Source of the DNA: Chiridota heheva
Lineage: Eukaryota; Echinodermata; Holothuroidea; Apodida; Chiridotidae
Direction: 5' to 3'
Length of the DNA stretch: 64,000 bases
Assembly (NCBI GenBank): GCA_020152595.1
Contig: JAIGNY010001222.1
Location: 476,001 to 540,000, forward strand
Below, in pieces: positions 1-11,963 of this stretch. The notes beneath the pieces are model-generated. The model saw nothing but the letters and a program-made list of their open reading frames with translations, ran no database searches and had not been told where the DNA came from. A program made the translations under genes and the position numbers. Numbering within the stretch: position 1 is the stretch's first letter; every line of letters begins with the position of its first letter.

Positions 1-153
1 AATACTCAACACAAGTTTTCTTAATTTTCAGTTAATAATTTTATCTCCCAGCCGGTAGATGAAATCAGCTCCCACCCCCGCTTGCCATAAGTCCTATGGG
101 TACAGCCCATTTTCTGATAATAGCCATTTTCTGATAATTTGTATTTCCCCCAG

Positions 154-258
154 CACTGAAAGCTGAATATGCCACTGCAACATACATAGTACGACAGTAC
201 CCAAAAGGACCTCAATTTGTGGCAGAAGGTCCCATACAGGGTGGCAAGTACTCCACTT
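154..258 (+). CDS. candidate internal exon, unidentified protein
   Basis: Seen: a pyrimidine-rich stretch ending TTTCCCCCAG at 144-153 makes a good acceptor, and ACTT|GTAAGA at 255-264 a good donor. Between them one frame is open: two bases, 34 codons (beginning LKAEYATATYIVRQYPKG and ending GGKYST), one base. The residue mix is protein-like, with few low-complexity runs, unlike the repeat-derived frames nearby. The one left-over base joins in phase to the two-base start of the terminal exon at 3144, giving a serine at the junction. If the donor is skipped, the frame runs 13 more codons to TAA at 297-299, an alternative end. I do not recognise the family. The upstream exon lies outside the window. 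This is inference from splice signals and open frame only; a chance open stretch of about 100 bases remains possible. Confidence 0.4.
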
Positions 259-1805
<1,547 letters not shown>

Positions 1806-2092
1806 AATTCATCGGAGATCGGAGTCTGAGTCATCAGAGGAGGAGTCAGAGTCAGAGTCGTGGGAGAGGGAGGAGTCGGAGGAGGAGTCAAAGTTGGAGT
1901 CAGAGTCAGGTCATTGGAGGAGGAGGAGGAGGAGAGGAGGAGGAGGAGGAGGAGGAGGGAGGAGGAGGAGGAGGAGGAGGAGGAGGAGGAGGAGGAGGAG
2001 GAGGAGGAGGAGGAGGAGGAGGAGGAGGAGGAGGAGGAGGAGGAGGAGGAGGAGGAGGAGGAGGAAGAAGAGGAGGAGGAGGAGGAGGAGAA
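1806..2092 (+). repeat. purine tract, (GGAGTC)n-like grading into (GGA)n
   Basis: The left part (1810-1915) is an irregular GGAGTCAGAGTC repeat; from about 1916 it becomes almost pure GGA to 2091. The + strand is nearly all purine over 170 bases, so poly-Glu, poly-Gly and poly-Arg frames overlap and none is a gene. Long purine mirror tracts can form triplex (H-DNA) structures. Confidence 0.95.
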
Positions 2093-3143
2093 ATAACATT
2101 TTGAAAAAAATTATGAACAATACCTAGTTTAAGAAAACATTGTCTTGTCTGTTAGAGAAAACATCATGTCTGTTAGATACTTATGGTGCATAGACGCTTT
2201 GTGTTGTATACACGAACACAAGTTGTATACAACTAGTACTCCCCGTAGTACCGTCAGACTTATGTCAGCCATGTTAGTATGGCTGCCGTCAGTGATGGCT
2301 GGCCATCTAAGGGTACTACAAAAACCTATACCCTGCTGTACTCTTTTAAGCCTTGTATTAAATAAAACATAGGAAACTCTCAGTTTTAAGATCTTTATGA
2401 AAACGAAACCATATTACCTTTTGTTTTTTTGCCCACAATGCTTATTCATGATGTTTGAAGCCCATTCATGTCTTCAAAAACGTTTTTTTACGATGATTTT
2501 AGGTACTTTCATCGAAGTATTAACTGGGCTGCTTTTCATTCTGTAAAAATCATCTGAAGAGCTCTCCAAAGTTCAAAACACTGCTATCGGGGCAGGGCTA
2601 TAACATTTTAGCAGGGGTAATATGTTTTAGATTACTTCACAGAAAAAATTAAGATAATACTTATAAAGAACAATAATATAATCTAAACATTTCTTGGTGT
2701 TTTATTTATTTGCTTTCGCACACAGTTTTTGTACTGAAACTATTAAGTAAAATTATATGAACCAAAAAAAAATTGTCAGCAAAAAAATCAACCTGCAGTT
2801 TAGTGGAACATCCTGAAACTTATTGGTGGACTTATGAACAGTTGATCACAAACGTGCAGTGACTAAGAAAGATGGCAACCAAAACATTGAATCAGAGAAG
2901 TTTATCCTGTCATGGTGCTAAATAAGTAAAGATTTAGGAAAAGTTTTTATGGAAACATGTATTATGTATAAGAATATCCAAAAAGTAAGTTATTTTTCAA
3001 TCATCAGTTTTCTACAGTGTGTGAATTTAAAAAAAACAGGAATTGTACCCAATTTATAACAACCCTCGTACGGCAATCCCAATGCCAACCGATACTGAGG
3101 GATAATAACTAGTATACAACATGCTACATTATGTTATATTCAG
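2093..3143. other. no recognisable gene; probable intron
   Basis: AT-rich. A short frame after a CAG at 3038-3040 (ELYPIYNN... to TAA about 65 bases later) could be another end exon, but its acceptor lacks a pyrimidine tract, so it is not called. Confidence 0.4.
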
Positions 3144-3226
3144 CGTCATCATCGGCTCTGTCTGTCCCGGAAGACAATGGACTGCTCGATGTATGCCACG
3201 ATACCAAGCGCCAAAATGCTATCTAG
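3144..3226 (+). CDS. candidate terminal exon, unidentified protein
   Basis: Seen: acceptor TATGTTATATTCAG ending at 3143, then two bases (CG) and 26 codons beginning SSSALSVPEDNGLL to TAG at 3224-3226. The phase fits the exon at 154-258, with T plus CG making serine. A canonical AATAAA lies 23 bases after the stop at 3249-3254, as expected for a short 3' UTR. The C-terminus ends RQNAI. I do not recognise the family. The two other frames across the interval are also partly open, so the call rests on phase match, acceptor and poly(A) signal together. The next exon candidate, at 4552, would be an alternative end. Confidence 0.4.
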
Positions 3227-3248
3227 AAAAAATATTACTGTATACAAC

Positions 3249-3254
3249 AATAAA
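3249..3254 (+). promoter_or_regulatory. candidate poly(A) signal AATAAA
   Basis: Canonical hexamer 23 bases after the stop of the 3144-3226 exon. AATAAA is common by chance in AT-rich DNA, so it is only supporting evidence. Confidence 0.4.
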
Positions 3255-3359
3255 ACAAAGTAACTGCATTGATAATTATAATAATATGGAGACTGGAGGT
3301 CATATATAGCGTTTTTACCCAAGCTGTGAGTGCATGTTCGAAACGCTCATCACAGGCAG

Positions 3360-4423
3360 TAAAGGCAGGCAGTAGCCAACACAGAGGCCCCCACACACAT
3401 GTGCAGTAGCCAACGAGGCAGTAGCCAGCCAGAGGCGTCCCCACACATGTGCACACAACGAGGCAGTAGCCAACAGAGGCGTCCCCACACATGTGCACAC
3501 AACGAGGCAGTAGCCAACAGAGGCGTCCCCACACATGTGCACACAACAGGCAGTAGCCAACAGAGGCGTCCCCACACATGTGCACACAACCAGGCAGTAG
3601 CCAACAGAGGCGTCCCCACACATGTGCACACAACGAGGCAGTAGCCAACAGAGGCGCAGGCCCCACATGTGCACACAACCAGGCAGTAGCCAAGGCGTCC
3701 CCACACATGTGCACACAACCAGGCAGTAGCCAACAGAGGCGTCCCCACACATGTGCACACAACGAGGCAGTAGCCAACAGAGGCGTCCCCACACATGTGC
3801 ACACAACGAGGCAGTAGCCAACAGAGGCGTCCCCACACATGTGCACACAACGAGGCAGTAGCCAACAGAGGCGTCCCCACACATGTGCACACAACCAGGC
3901 AGTAGCCAACAGGCGTCCCCACACATGTGCACACAACCAGGCAGTAGTAGCCAACAGAGGCGTCCCCACACACACATGTGCACACAACCAGGCAGTAGCC
4001 AACAGAGGCGTCCCCACACATGTGCACACAACCAGGCAGTAGCCAACAGAGGCGTCCCCACACATGTGCACACAACCAGGCAGTAGCCAACAGAGGCGTC
4101 CCCACACATGTAGCAGGCAGTAGCCAACAGAGGCGTCCCCACACATGTGCACACAGGCAGAGGCAGTAACCAGGCAACAGAGGCGTCCCCACACATGTGC
4201 ACACAACGAGGCAGTAGCCAACAGAGGCGTCCCCACACATGTGCACACAACGAGGCAGTAGCCAACAGAGGCGTCCCCACACATGTGCACACAACCAGGC
4301 AGTAGCCAACAGAGGCGTCCCCACACATGTGCACACAACCAGGCAGTAGCCAACAGAGGCGTCCCCACACATGTGCACACAACGAGGCAGTAGCCAACAG
4401 AGGCGTCCCCACACATGTGCACA
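3360..4423 (-). repeat. 44-bp minisatellite, about 24 copies
   Basis: Unit of 44 bp built on GAGGCAGTAGCCAACAGAGG plus CGTCCCCACACATGTGCACA and CAAC. Two subtypes differ at AACGAGGCAG versus AACCAGGCAG and are interspersed; a few units have small deletions. Because 44 is not a multiple of 3, all three - strand frames stay open for 369-395 residues with the same Cys-rich peptide permuted. They are shadows of the repeat, not genes. Each unit holds the alternating stretch CACACATGTGCACACA, a Z-DNA-prone sequence containing the palindrome CACATGTG. The array lies in the presumed intron between two candidate terminal exons. Confidence 0.97.
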
Positions 4424-4551
4424 ATTATCGTGTGGAGAACCTTTACGACAAAGTACCAAAAAAACCTAAACTTATTTCATCAGACGGTGGTTTTTCCCAC
4501 TTCTGAACCAGCGAAAAATGAATTAAATTGTTTCATATTTTTACAATACAG

Positions 4552-4683
4552 GAACAAATGTCAATAAGCGACATCGACAAGATTGGCACGGAAGGTGCAA
4601 CATTTCAAAAGCCATTGGTTAGAGTTGTGCCAGGATTTGAGAAAAGTCCTGATGGGGAAGTTCAAAATGTAACTTCAATTTAA
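4552..4683 (+). CDS. candidate alternative terminal exon with PDZ-ligand-like end
   Basis: Seen: acceptor TTTCATATTTTTACAATACAG ending at 4551, with a pyrimidine tract, then 43 codons in phase 0 beginning EQMSISDIDKIGTEGATF and ending NVTSI, with TAA at 4681-4683. A second frame (two-base start) is open for about 22 codons, so the frame is not certain. The residues are mixed and charged, like a cytoplasmic tail. The last three, T-S-I, fit a class I PDZ ligand (S/T-x-hydrophobic); this is a pattern match only. It may be an alternative end to the gene with exons at 154 and 3144, but its phase does not follow the 154-258 exon directly, so another exon would be needed, or it is a separate gene. 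An AATAAA inside the next MITE lies 37 bases after the stop. Confidence 0.4.
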   Translation, partial: EQMSISDIDKIGTEGATFQKPLVRVVPGFEKSPDGEVQNVTSI

Positions 4684-4700
4684 TTATTGGCAGTGCTTAA

Positions 4701-5039
4701 AGGAAGGGTATCATCCCAATAATAAACTCAGAAGTAAACGCCGCCGAGCTTTTAACGTCACTTCTGGTTTTTCATTTTTCTTACCGATTGCGAGAAATAT
4801 ATGTTATCGATAACACAAGTAGTTGGCACGGCGAATATGATTTCTCGCAATCAAGAAGGAAAATTGAAAACCGGAAGTGACGTTTCCAGCACCGTGACGT
4901 TTCCAGCACCGTGACGTTTCCAGCACCGTGACGTTTCCAGCACCGTGACGTTTCCAGCACCGTGACGTTTCCAGCACCGTGACGTTTCCAGCACGGTGGC
5001 GTTCACTTCTGAATGTATTTAAGGGACGATTCGTTTCCT
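4701..5039 (+). mobile_element. family C foldback MITE, TTAA duplication, internal 17-bp repeats
   Basis: Ends AGGAAGGGTATCATCCC and GGGACGATTCGTTTCCT are inverted and lie between TTAA at 4697-4700 and TTAA at 5040-5043. Internal arms around GATTGCGAGAAAT and its reverse complement fold back. The right arm holds about seven copies of a 17-bp unit (CACCGTGACGTTTCCAG) at about 4880-4998, absent from the copy at 28273. No coding frame. Confidence 0.85.
4721..4726 (+). promoter_or_regulatory. AATAAA inside MITE, possible poly(A) signal for 4552-4683
   Basis: Lies 37 bases beyond the stop. Other family C copies read CCCATAAATA here and lack an exact hexamer. Confidence 0.25.
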
Positions 5040-5089
5040 TTAATTTTCAGACTAACATCTCAACTTTTATTTCTTATGGTTTGTGGTCG

Positions 5090-5275
5090 GTCACCCACAT
5101 ATATGAAGAAAGTAATATATTGCCCAACATAAAGGGAGGTTTTGACAGTTGTCAAGCAAAATCATCTAAACCCTAACAGGTTAGGGTTATAGGATTAGGC
5201 TTCAAAAACTCCCTGTTTGTAGGGCAATATATCACTTTCCCAACATATGGAAGTGTCCCCACATATGGAAGTGTA
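5090..5275. mobile_element. palindromic (foldback) element
   Basis: Two arms of about 85 bp are inverted copies: TATATTGCCCAACATAAAGG and GGGAGGTTTTGA on the left match the reverse complement of CAAAAACTCCCTGTTTG and TAGGGCAATATA on the right. The centre is AACCCTAACAGGTTAGGGTT at 5169-5188. No duplication could be fixed at the ends. Confidence 0.7.
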
Positions 5276-6704
5276 TTCTTCTTTTGATGATACTTAAAGT
5301 GCATCTCACATTCAGTAAATGAGCGTTTAGGGTACCAAAGGACACTTGAGACCTCAAAGGTGCACATGGTTGCCTAAGTACAGTACGCAAGAGGCATTTA
5401 AAATCTTCCCCAAACTTGGGGAAACTTGACTACAACACTGATTACTACAATACTTATGTGTTATGAGGACTCCCTATAATCTGCTGAATCAGGGCCTCAC
5501 TAAGGTCCTTGAAAAGACATGGTGTATGGAGGTTGTTGGTACCACGGACCCACAGAATAATGATTGTACTGTATTTGATAGTAAATAGCTTTTACAATAT
5601 TGAAATTTAAACAAATTGAAGTTTTAATTAGTAACTGATCTTCAATGGGATTTTTTTTAAGGCCCAGTTTTTATTTTGCTTTCTTTCCCTGTCAATAAAA
5701 CTGATCATTTTATGAGATTAATCAACCCTTCTCACACCCCATAGTATTTTCAAGGAATACTTGAAATTCCAGTACAAATACAATTATTTTAAGTTGAAGT
5801 TTACCATAATTCTCTGATATCAAAGTTTGAAGCATGATTTTTTTATTTATTTTTTTTATTTGCAAAATTTGTTAAGAAAACTTTAAAATGTATGTTCTTT
5901 CCTATAAGTTAACATTAAAGTTGTTAAAAGAACGTCAAAAAAGTGCAAAAGACAGTGAACTCAACATCCAAGCAATGCCAAACATTGACACCCACTAGCT
6001 TCTCACTACCCCTTTAAATTTTAACTGCAGGTACCCTTTGCTTTTAAAAGCAGAGATTAACACCACCCTAAGCATCCTCAATAAAACAAATCTAAAAGAA
6101 GAAAATTAAACCCACATCCCAACAAAAGACTGAATTAAGGCTACCAACCATGTAATGGCAATGCTAAAGCTGTAATGGGATTTCGCCTTTGATACCAAAC
6201 TAAGGGTGAAATATATGACCAGTGAAGCATGGGCAAATAGGATTAGTATGTGTGGTTTTGGTTATGTTATGCTGTGATGGCTGCAGGGAGAAAGTGATGG
6301 CTGTCTATTGATTGTATAACTGTTAGGGAGGGCTGAGAATGGGATGGTATTGTTGGTGAGAGGGAACTTTTTGTGTATTATTTGTAAACACATGTGTTGT
6401 GACTTACTGTATTCAAGGTAACTGTGTACTTTGGGCCTGATATACAATTATTATGAGGAAATCAGACAAGGAACACCTACAAGTATCTAGACTTGATTTT
6501 CACTGAATATGGTATTTTCTTTCATTTTTGACATGTTGAACAGTCACAATGTAGGCCTATGCAGGGCCGTGATTCTCCTTCACAAAATGTGACGGGGGTG
6601 GGAGGTGACATTCCTCCACAAAGTAGGGGGGACATGGGAACAGTGTTATTCAAAACCTTATGATTTTTTTTAGAATTCTGCCAGAAAATGGTGGGTACAA
6701 GTTT
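5276..6704. other. no recognisable gene
   Basis: AT-rich unique sequence. A - strand frame from an acceptor-like TTAG near 5373 is open but runs straight into the palindrome at 5275, so it is not called. Confidence 0.45.
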
Positions 6705-6860
6705 CCACTACCCCCTGGAATTACAACCACCACCCTCCCCGGGAATTACAACCAACCCCTGGAATTACAATTTCCCCCAGAATTATAACCCCTGGAATTA
6801 CACCCCCCAGAATTATAACTACCCACCCCCACCTTCCCCCTCCCTGGGAATTACAGCCAT
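6705..6860 (+). repeat. imperfect CCCTGGAATTACAAC repeat, low complexity
   Basis: Seven or so degenerate copies of a C-rich 14-24 base motif with AATTACAAC. The translated frame is Pro/Asn/Tyr-rich and repeat-derived. Confidence 0.7.
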
Positions 6861-7221
6861 GGGTATATATTACAAACAATTTCTATATGATATGCTAATA
6901 TTGCCTAGGTCTAATGTATCCCTGGTTATTCTAATGTATTCTCACAGATACTGGCAACCAAATTGTTGATGCACACTAAAAGCTGTATTTCACTTGACCC
7001 ATACAAAACTATAAGAGTAGAAGAGACTTCCATGATAAAACATAGGGTGTAGACATGATTTCCTTCAGGTGGCTGAGTTGGCAAAGGACGTACTGTACAA
7101 ACAGCATATACAAGCCCTTCTTATTCAAATTAAACTGTTTGAACATTCCACACTGCAACAAACCAACACATACATGCTGTATATATCAATGGGTCAAATG
7201 GAATGGATCAAATCTTTTCTT

Positions 7222-7547
7222 ATTCACTTGTCAATTGAATACTCAACTCTACTATCCCCTGCAATGTCAGTCAAAGATGAGTCAATGACATATAAAAGTG
7301 ACTCACATGTGCATCATTGTACCAAATGGTCAGTCACCTGAGTGACTCTGGGGTGGGTCAATTTACTTCAGACCCATTGACTTTGTACAGAGGTGATCGA
7401 CTTGGGATAAGTCATTTCACAAAAAATGTCAGTCACTTAAGTGACTAAGGGTGCGTCAATGTACATGTTTTGTCCACCCACTTTGGTGCAATGACTCACC
7501 TTGTCCGGGGGTGTAGGGGTGCGTCCACACAATTGACAAGTGCATAA
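7222..7547 (+). mobile_element. family F MITE, copy 1
   Basis: About 75-80 percent like 40588-40932 by eye over its length (TGTCAGTCA, GGTGACTGAC-like blocks, AATTGACAAGTGCAT end). The left end has decayed to TTCACTTGTCAATTG. Non-coding. Confidence 0.7.
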
Positions 7548-8497
7548 TAACAGTGGGCAAGCTGCAAAAAAATTACTGATCAAAATGCCGAAAATCTCAC
7601 TGCACTTCTTCTCCAAAAAGTGATGAAATATTAAAAGCAATATTGTGCAATTCAATGGAGACTTCATCGGAATAGCAGAAAGTAACATTATACAGTTAAC
7701 ATTTCATTCTTCTTCAGAAACTTATCACAGAGATCCTCATTAAAGATTCATCATTCTCTCTGGTTACACAATAATCATACACCCATCAGGATAACATCAA
7801 TCAAGTGCGTTCCCACAACAAAATATGACATTTCTTGCGAATATGTCTTTGAAGTTTTGTGTGATGATCACAAAGATTGTGAAGGTACTTATGAAATTTA
7901 GATGAACTTTTTTTGGAAGAAGGAAATATAGCATTCCCTTTTAACATGTTTGTGACAATGATGGTTTAAATCATAGCAATTTTGTAAATTACAGTATTTT
8001 AGACTAGAAAGGACAAACAGAAGCAGTAATAATTTGGTTATTTGTCAAGAAAAGAAACTGCAAGTTTTGAAATTATAAGTCTGAAAAAGAACTAGTTACT
8101 ACTATATACACCAAGGATACTTAATTAAATTTTTCGAAGGGCCATTATTTCACAACAGCTTCAGGCCGTGGGCCAATCGCATGGCAAAACCAGCATTATG
8201 TGACAAACAAAACCCATCACAACAAACCCTAAATACAAACAAATTGAGAGCGTGCGCCATTAGAAGGATGTACGTCAGATGTCGGCGGTTGTGTTATCCA
8301 CACTCCTTTGACGAGACGCGAACCCAATTCATAGCGGAACTAAAGATTTCATTTTATCTTATAAACCGCAATGTTTGAGTGAGCTGATCTGCCTAGGAAA
8401 AAAATAATAAACAAGTATTTTGTGAAATTTACTAATCTCGTTCGAACTGATCTTACAAGCAATGCACTGTATTGCATTGTATAATGACTATCATTCA
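7548..8497. other. no recognisable feature
   Basis: AT-rich unique DNA. A 65-codon frame at 8181-8378 has no support beyond being open. Confidence 0.5.
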
Positions 8498-8685
8498 CGG
8501 GCCAGATTGGAGTGTCTGGCGGGCCAGATTGGAGTGTCTGGCGGGCCAGATTGGAGTGTCTGGCAGGCCAGATTGGAGTGTCTGGCTGGCCAGATTGGGG
8601 TGTGTGGCGGGCCAGATTGGAGTGTCTGGCGGGCCAGATTGGAGTGTGTGGCGGGCCAGATTGGAGTGTCTGGCGAGCCAGATTT
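8498..8685 (+). repeat. 22-bp minisatellite, about 8.5 copies
   Basis: Unit GCGGGCCAGATTGGAGTGTCTG, with point variants such as TGTGTG and AGATTGGGG. The period is not a multiple of 3, so five overlapping frames on both strands are repeat-derived. Confidence 0.97.
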
Positions 8686-9045
8686 AGACCGCATGCCACC
8701 TATTAAGAATCGCCAGTAGATACCCTTCAAACTTCAGTTTTGACAATTGTCATTAATATAAATAGTTTTTGTTTAGAACAAAGAGGGCTTATATAAATAA
8801 AGGGGATAAGATGTATCTTAGCCACTCCCTCCCCCTCCCCCTTTTCTTCAAAGAACTGTTTGTTTTTTTTCCTTACATTTTGGTAACAGATGGGGGAGGG
8901 GTAATATATCCAGCAGATAGTTTGTGTGATGTGCGTCATGTACTTTCAAAGCTTTTCATCTCATTTTTCAATCACAATTTCATTTTCTCCTTACATTTTT
9001 TTTAATGAGAAAGAACCAAACAGCAATTCTGACCAGGTCACTTAA

Positions 9046-9911
9046 AGGATTAGTTTAGTGGTCAAGCATGTCCATTTTATATCAAAGAAAACTACAAAAG
9101 AAACAAATTGGTGAAGAAAGCGTTCAAAAATCTTATTCAGTCAAAGATTAGTTCAGTGGTCAAGCATGTCCACCTTATATGAAAGAGGACTTCAAAAGAA
9201 ACAAAATAGTGAACAAAGCATTCAAAAATCTTATTCTGTTAAAAGATTAGTTCTGGTCAAGCATGTCCATCTTATATGAAAAAAGACTCCAAAAGAAACA
9301 AAATGGTAAAAAAAAAAAAAAAAATCTTATTCTGTTAAGGAGATATTCAAGTATAATTAAAGCTCTGTCTTACAGTATCTGTGTAGAAAAGACTGGAATA
9401 GTAAGTCTACTACGGAAAGTTGGTGTCTTCATTCTCACATTTTTAACAATTGTTATTGTTTTTTTTCACTATTTAAATTTATTTCCTTAAACATTCTTCA
9501 GGTTCAGGTGGTATATTACAAATACCCTTCCTAGATTCAGTTTTACTAATTTGTTGACATATTCCATGGTTTTTAGGCCACAAAGTTGCAGGACAAAATA
9601 TGATAGAATACATAAAGACTTTGAGAAATATGAGGCTATGACATCACAACTAGTCTGATTTCAGTTGTTTCTACACAAATGGTACCAAACTTTAAACGTA
9701 GATATTTCCTTAACAGAATAAAAAATTTGAATGCTTTCTTCACTATTTTGTTTCTTTTGGAGTCCTCTTTCTTATAAGATGGACATACTTGACCATTGGG
9801 CTAATCCATTAACAAAATAAAATTAAAAATGTTATGCTTTATTCACCAATTTGTTTCTTTTAAAGTCCTCTTTCATACAAGATAGACTTGCTTGACCCTT
9901 GAACTAATCCT
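9046..9911 (+). mobile_element. family A foldback MITE with multiplied terminal arms
   Basis: Ends AGGATTAGTTTAGTGGTC and GAACTAATCCT are flanked by TTAA at 9042-9045 and 9912-9915. The left arm is present three times in tandem (about 9046, 9143, 9241) and the right arm twice (about 9710 and 9810), each unit about 97 bp. Other family A copies have single arms and are about 580 bp. Non-coding. Confidence 0.85.
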
Positions 9912-10575
9912 TTAAGAATTTGCTTTCTTCCTTATCATTTATTCATCATTTATCAAACACTGGTACCGTACAATTTGACAAAATTTCCATTGGTCTTTCG
10001 AAAAGAACAGTAAATCAATTAAAAAACAGTAGAAATTATGTTACCAGCTACAGTACATTCACAATGACTCAAAGGTCATGAAAATATCACTCCTTCCTTT
10101 GTTGTTTCCACTGTAGCTCTACCCTACAGTAATCCAAAGCTAATTGCACTATCAAATTAAATTTTCCATTGATCCAGTTGCATTTCTACAATTTAATAAA
10201 ATCAAAATTATGTTTTGATATAAAATTTAAGAAGCCACATTTTGACAATAATGTAAAAATTTGATGAAAAATAGATGTACATTCAAATAATTTCTAAGAA
10301 TATCAAATGTCATTGTTAATTTTCAAGATTTAACTTGTCCCTATTGGGAACAGATACTATTGGGAAGCAGATAAACTGATCACAGATGCTGCATTTTCTA
10401 TCATTCAGCATTATTTTTCTGTAGCATTTAAGCAAACTACAGTTTATAATTGATTGCCATACAAGAGATTACACAGAAAAAAACTGTCTGAATTGATAAC
10501 ACTTGTTGTGCAGAAAAAAAAATCAATGATGTAAATTGTTTGGGTTAAGTCTAGCACTCCACAAGGAGAGCTTAC
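9912..10575. other. no recognisable feature
   Basis: AT-rich; presumed intron if the - strand exon at 10576 is real. Confidence 0.4.
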
Positions 10576-10706
10576 AGTATGAATGATTACTGTGTAAGCA
10601 TGGGCTTTTGTATGTTGAGGAGTGTTAGGTATACATAGGCTGATGGCTTCAGCAAACATAATACAATTCATATATCTTGATGGAGTAACAAGGTTGCCTT
10701 TTTGAA
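10576..10706 (-). CDS. candidate internal exon, unidentified protein
   Basis: Read on the - strand: acceptor TTATCTACCCATCTGCAAG after a long pyrimidine-rich run (about 10707-10740), then two bases, 43 codons (beginning QKGNLVTPSRYMNCIMF, ending YTVIIHT), then donor ACT|GTAAGC at 10571-10576. The phase matches the exon at 15960-16090, which ends with one left-over base, so the join reads PVYLQ-V-QKGN. The residue mix is protein-like (Cys, Trp-poor, no runs). Both exons are 131 bp, which I take as coincidence. The family is not recognised. The frame stays open past the donor for another 45 codons, so chance cannot be excluded. Confidence 0.35.
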
Positions 10707-10900
10707 CTTGCAGATGGGTAGATAATGACAGAAACACAAGTGAAATCAGATTAAACTATTTTCTGTTAAAGTGATACAATGAAATTTTGTTCACTTAAAA
10801 TTAACAAATAGGTATCAGATTGCAATTTTTCACACGCTACATTTAAACAATGATTTATTTGTAGGCTTGTGACATGAGCCCCAAAAGGGTCAACCAATTA

Positions 10901-11123
10901 ACAGACCTCCATGGTGTAATGGTTAGTGCTTAGTTCTTTCACTCGCACATCCCGGGTTCGTCTCCCGATGCGTCTGCAACCAGTGAGTTCACAACTGTTT
11001 ATGAAAGGCCATGGCCATCTGGATATACTGTAATGTCCAGCACTGGATGCTTTCGAGACATTAGACCTTGCTATGCTATGCTATGCTATGCTATGCTATG
11101 CTATGCTATGCTATGCTATGCTA
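10901..11123 (+). mobile_element. SINE alpha, copy 1, tRNA-derived with (CTATG)n tail
   Basis: Head has a pol III A-box-like TGGTGTAATGGTTAGTGC and B-box-like GGGTTCGTCTCCC. The body contains CAGTGAGTTCACAACTG and CCAGCACTGGATGCTTTC. The 3' tail is about 12 copies of CTATG at 11065-11123. Related copies lie at 47795 (- strand) and 56451. Confidence 0.9.
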
Positions 11124-11202
11124 AATAAAAACTTGAAAGTGAAGAAAGAGGTCAAAATCCTTGTTCAAAATATAATCCACTACCAAGAAGTACTGTATTT
11201 AA

Positions 11203-11781
11203 AGGATTAGTTCAGGGGTCATGCAATATATCTTATATGAAAGATGACCTTAAAAAAAACAAAAAAACAAAAAAACAAAAAATAGTGAAGAAAGTTTTCA
11301 AAAATCTTATTCGATTAAGGAGATATTCAAGTTTAAAGTTTGGTATCAATTGTATAGAAACGACTGAAATCAGACTGGTTGTGATGTCATAGCCTCAGAT
11401 TCCTCAAAGTTTGTATGTATTCTATCATATTTTGTCCTGCAATTTTGTGGCTTATAAACCATAGGATATGTCAAAAAAGTAATACAACTAAATCTAGGAA
11501 GGGTATTTATAATACACCACCTGAAGAAAGTTTAAAGGAAAATATTTTAAATAGTGAAAAAAATAAATAGACTTTCTTTAACTACATCAAGACTGAGAAA
11601 TCTGAGGCTGTGACATCACAACTAGTCTGATTTCAGTCATTTCTACAAAAATGATACCAAATTTTAAACATGAATACCTCCTTAACAGAATAAGATTTTT
11701 GAATGCTTTCTTCATCACTTTGTTGTTTTTTTAAGTCCTCTTTCATGTAAGATGAACATGCTTGGCCATTGAACTAATCCT
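11203..11781 (+). mobile_element. family A foldback MITE, full-length
   Basis: Inverted arms of about 200 bp: AGGATTAGTTCAGGGGTC at the left and GAACTAATCCT at the right, with TTAA on both sides (11199-11202 and 11782-11785). The middle about 190 bp is not repeated. Non-coding. Confidence 0.88.
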
Positions 11782-11952
11782 TTAAAAGGTAAAATAAAGA
11801 CTAAATACTTCTTTCAAATAAAAGCAAACAGTGCATATTTGAATCTAGAAAATATATTATTGTCACTTCTGTCTGAACCAGAATAGTACTCTTGAAGGCT
11901 GCTAAAAACGTGAGTTTCCAAATTTCATAACGGACAATAATTCTTGGTAATT

Positions 11953-11963
11953 GAATACCCTGT
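11953..11963 (+). repeat. LINE target-site duplication, left
   Basis: GAATACCCTGT, identical to 12515-12525. Confidence 0.9.

Noticed and set aside
3360..4423. CRISPR-like array
   Set aside because: Contiguous units without spacers, in eukaryotic DNA.
3235..4459. Three - strand frames of 369-395 residues, Cys-rich
   Set aside because: Permuted translations of the 44-bp minisatellite; no start context, splice sites or non-repeat sequence.
4697..5043. piggyBac assignment for TTAA elements
   Set aside because: Ends begin AGGA, not the CCY typical of piggyBac; Kolobok-like fits better.
5173..5373. - strand frame from an acceptor-like TTAG near 5373
   Set aside because: Runs directly into a foldback element; no donor of quality.
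11065..11123. Telomeric or centromeric satellite
   Set aside because: (CTATG)n is the tail of SINE alpha.
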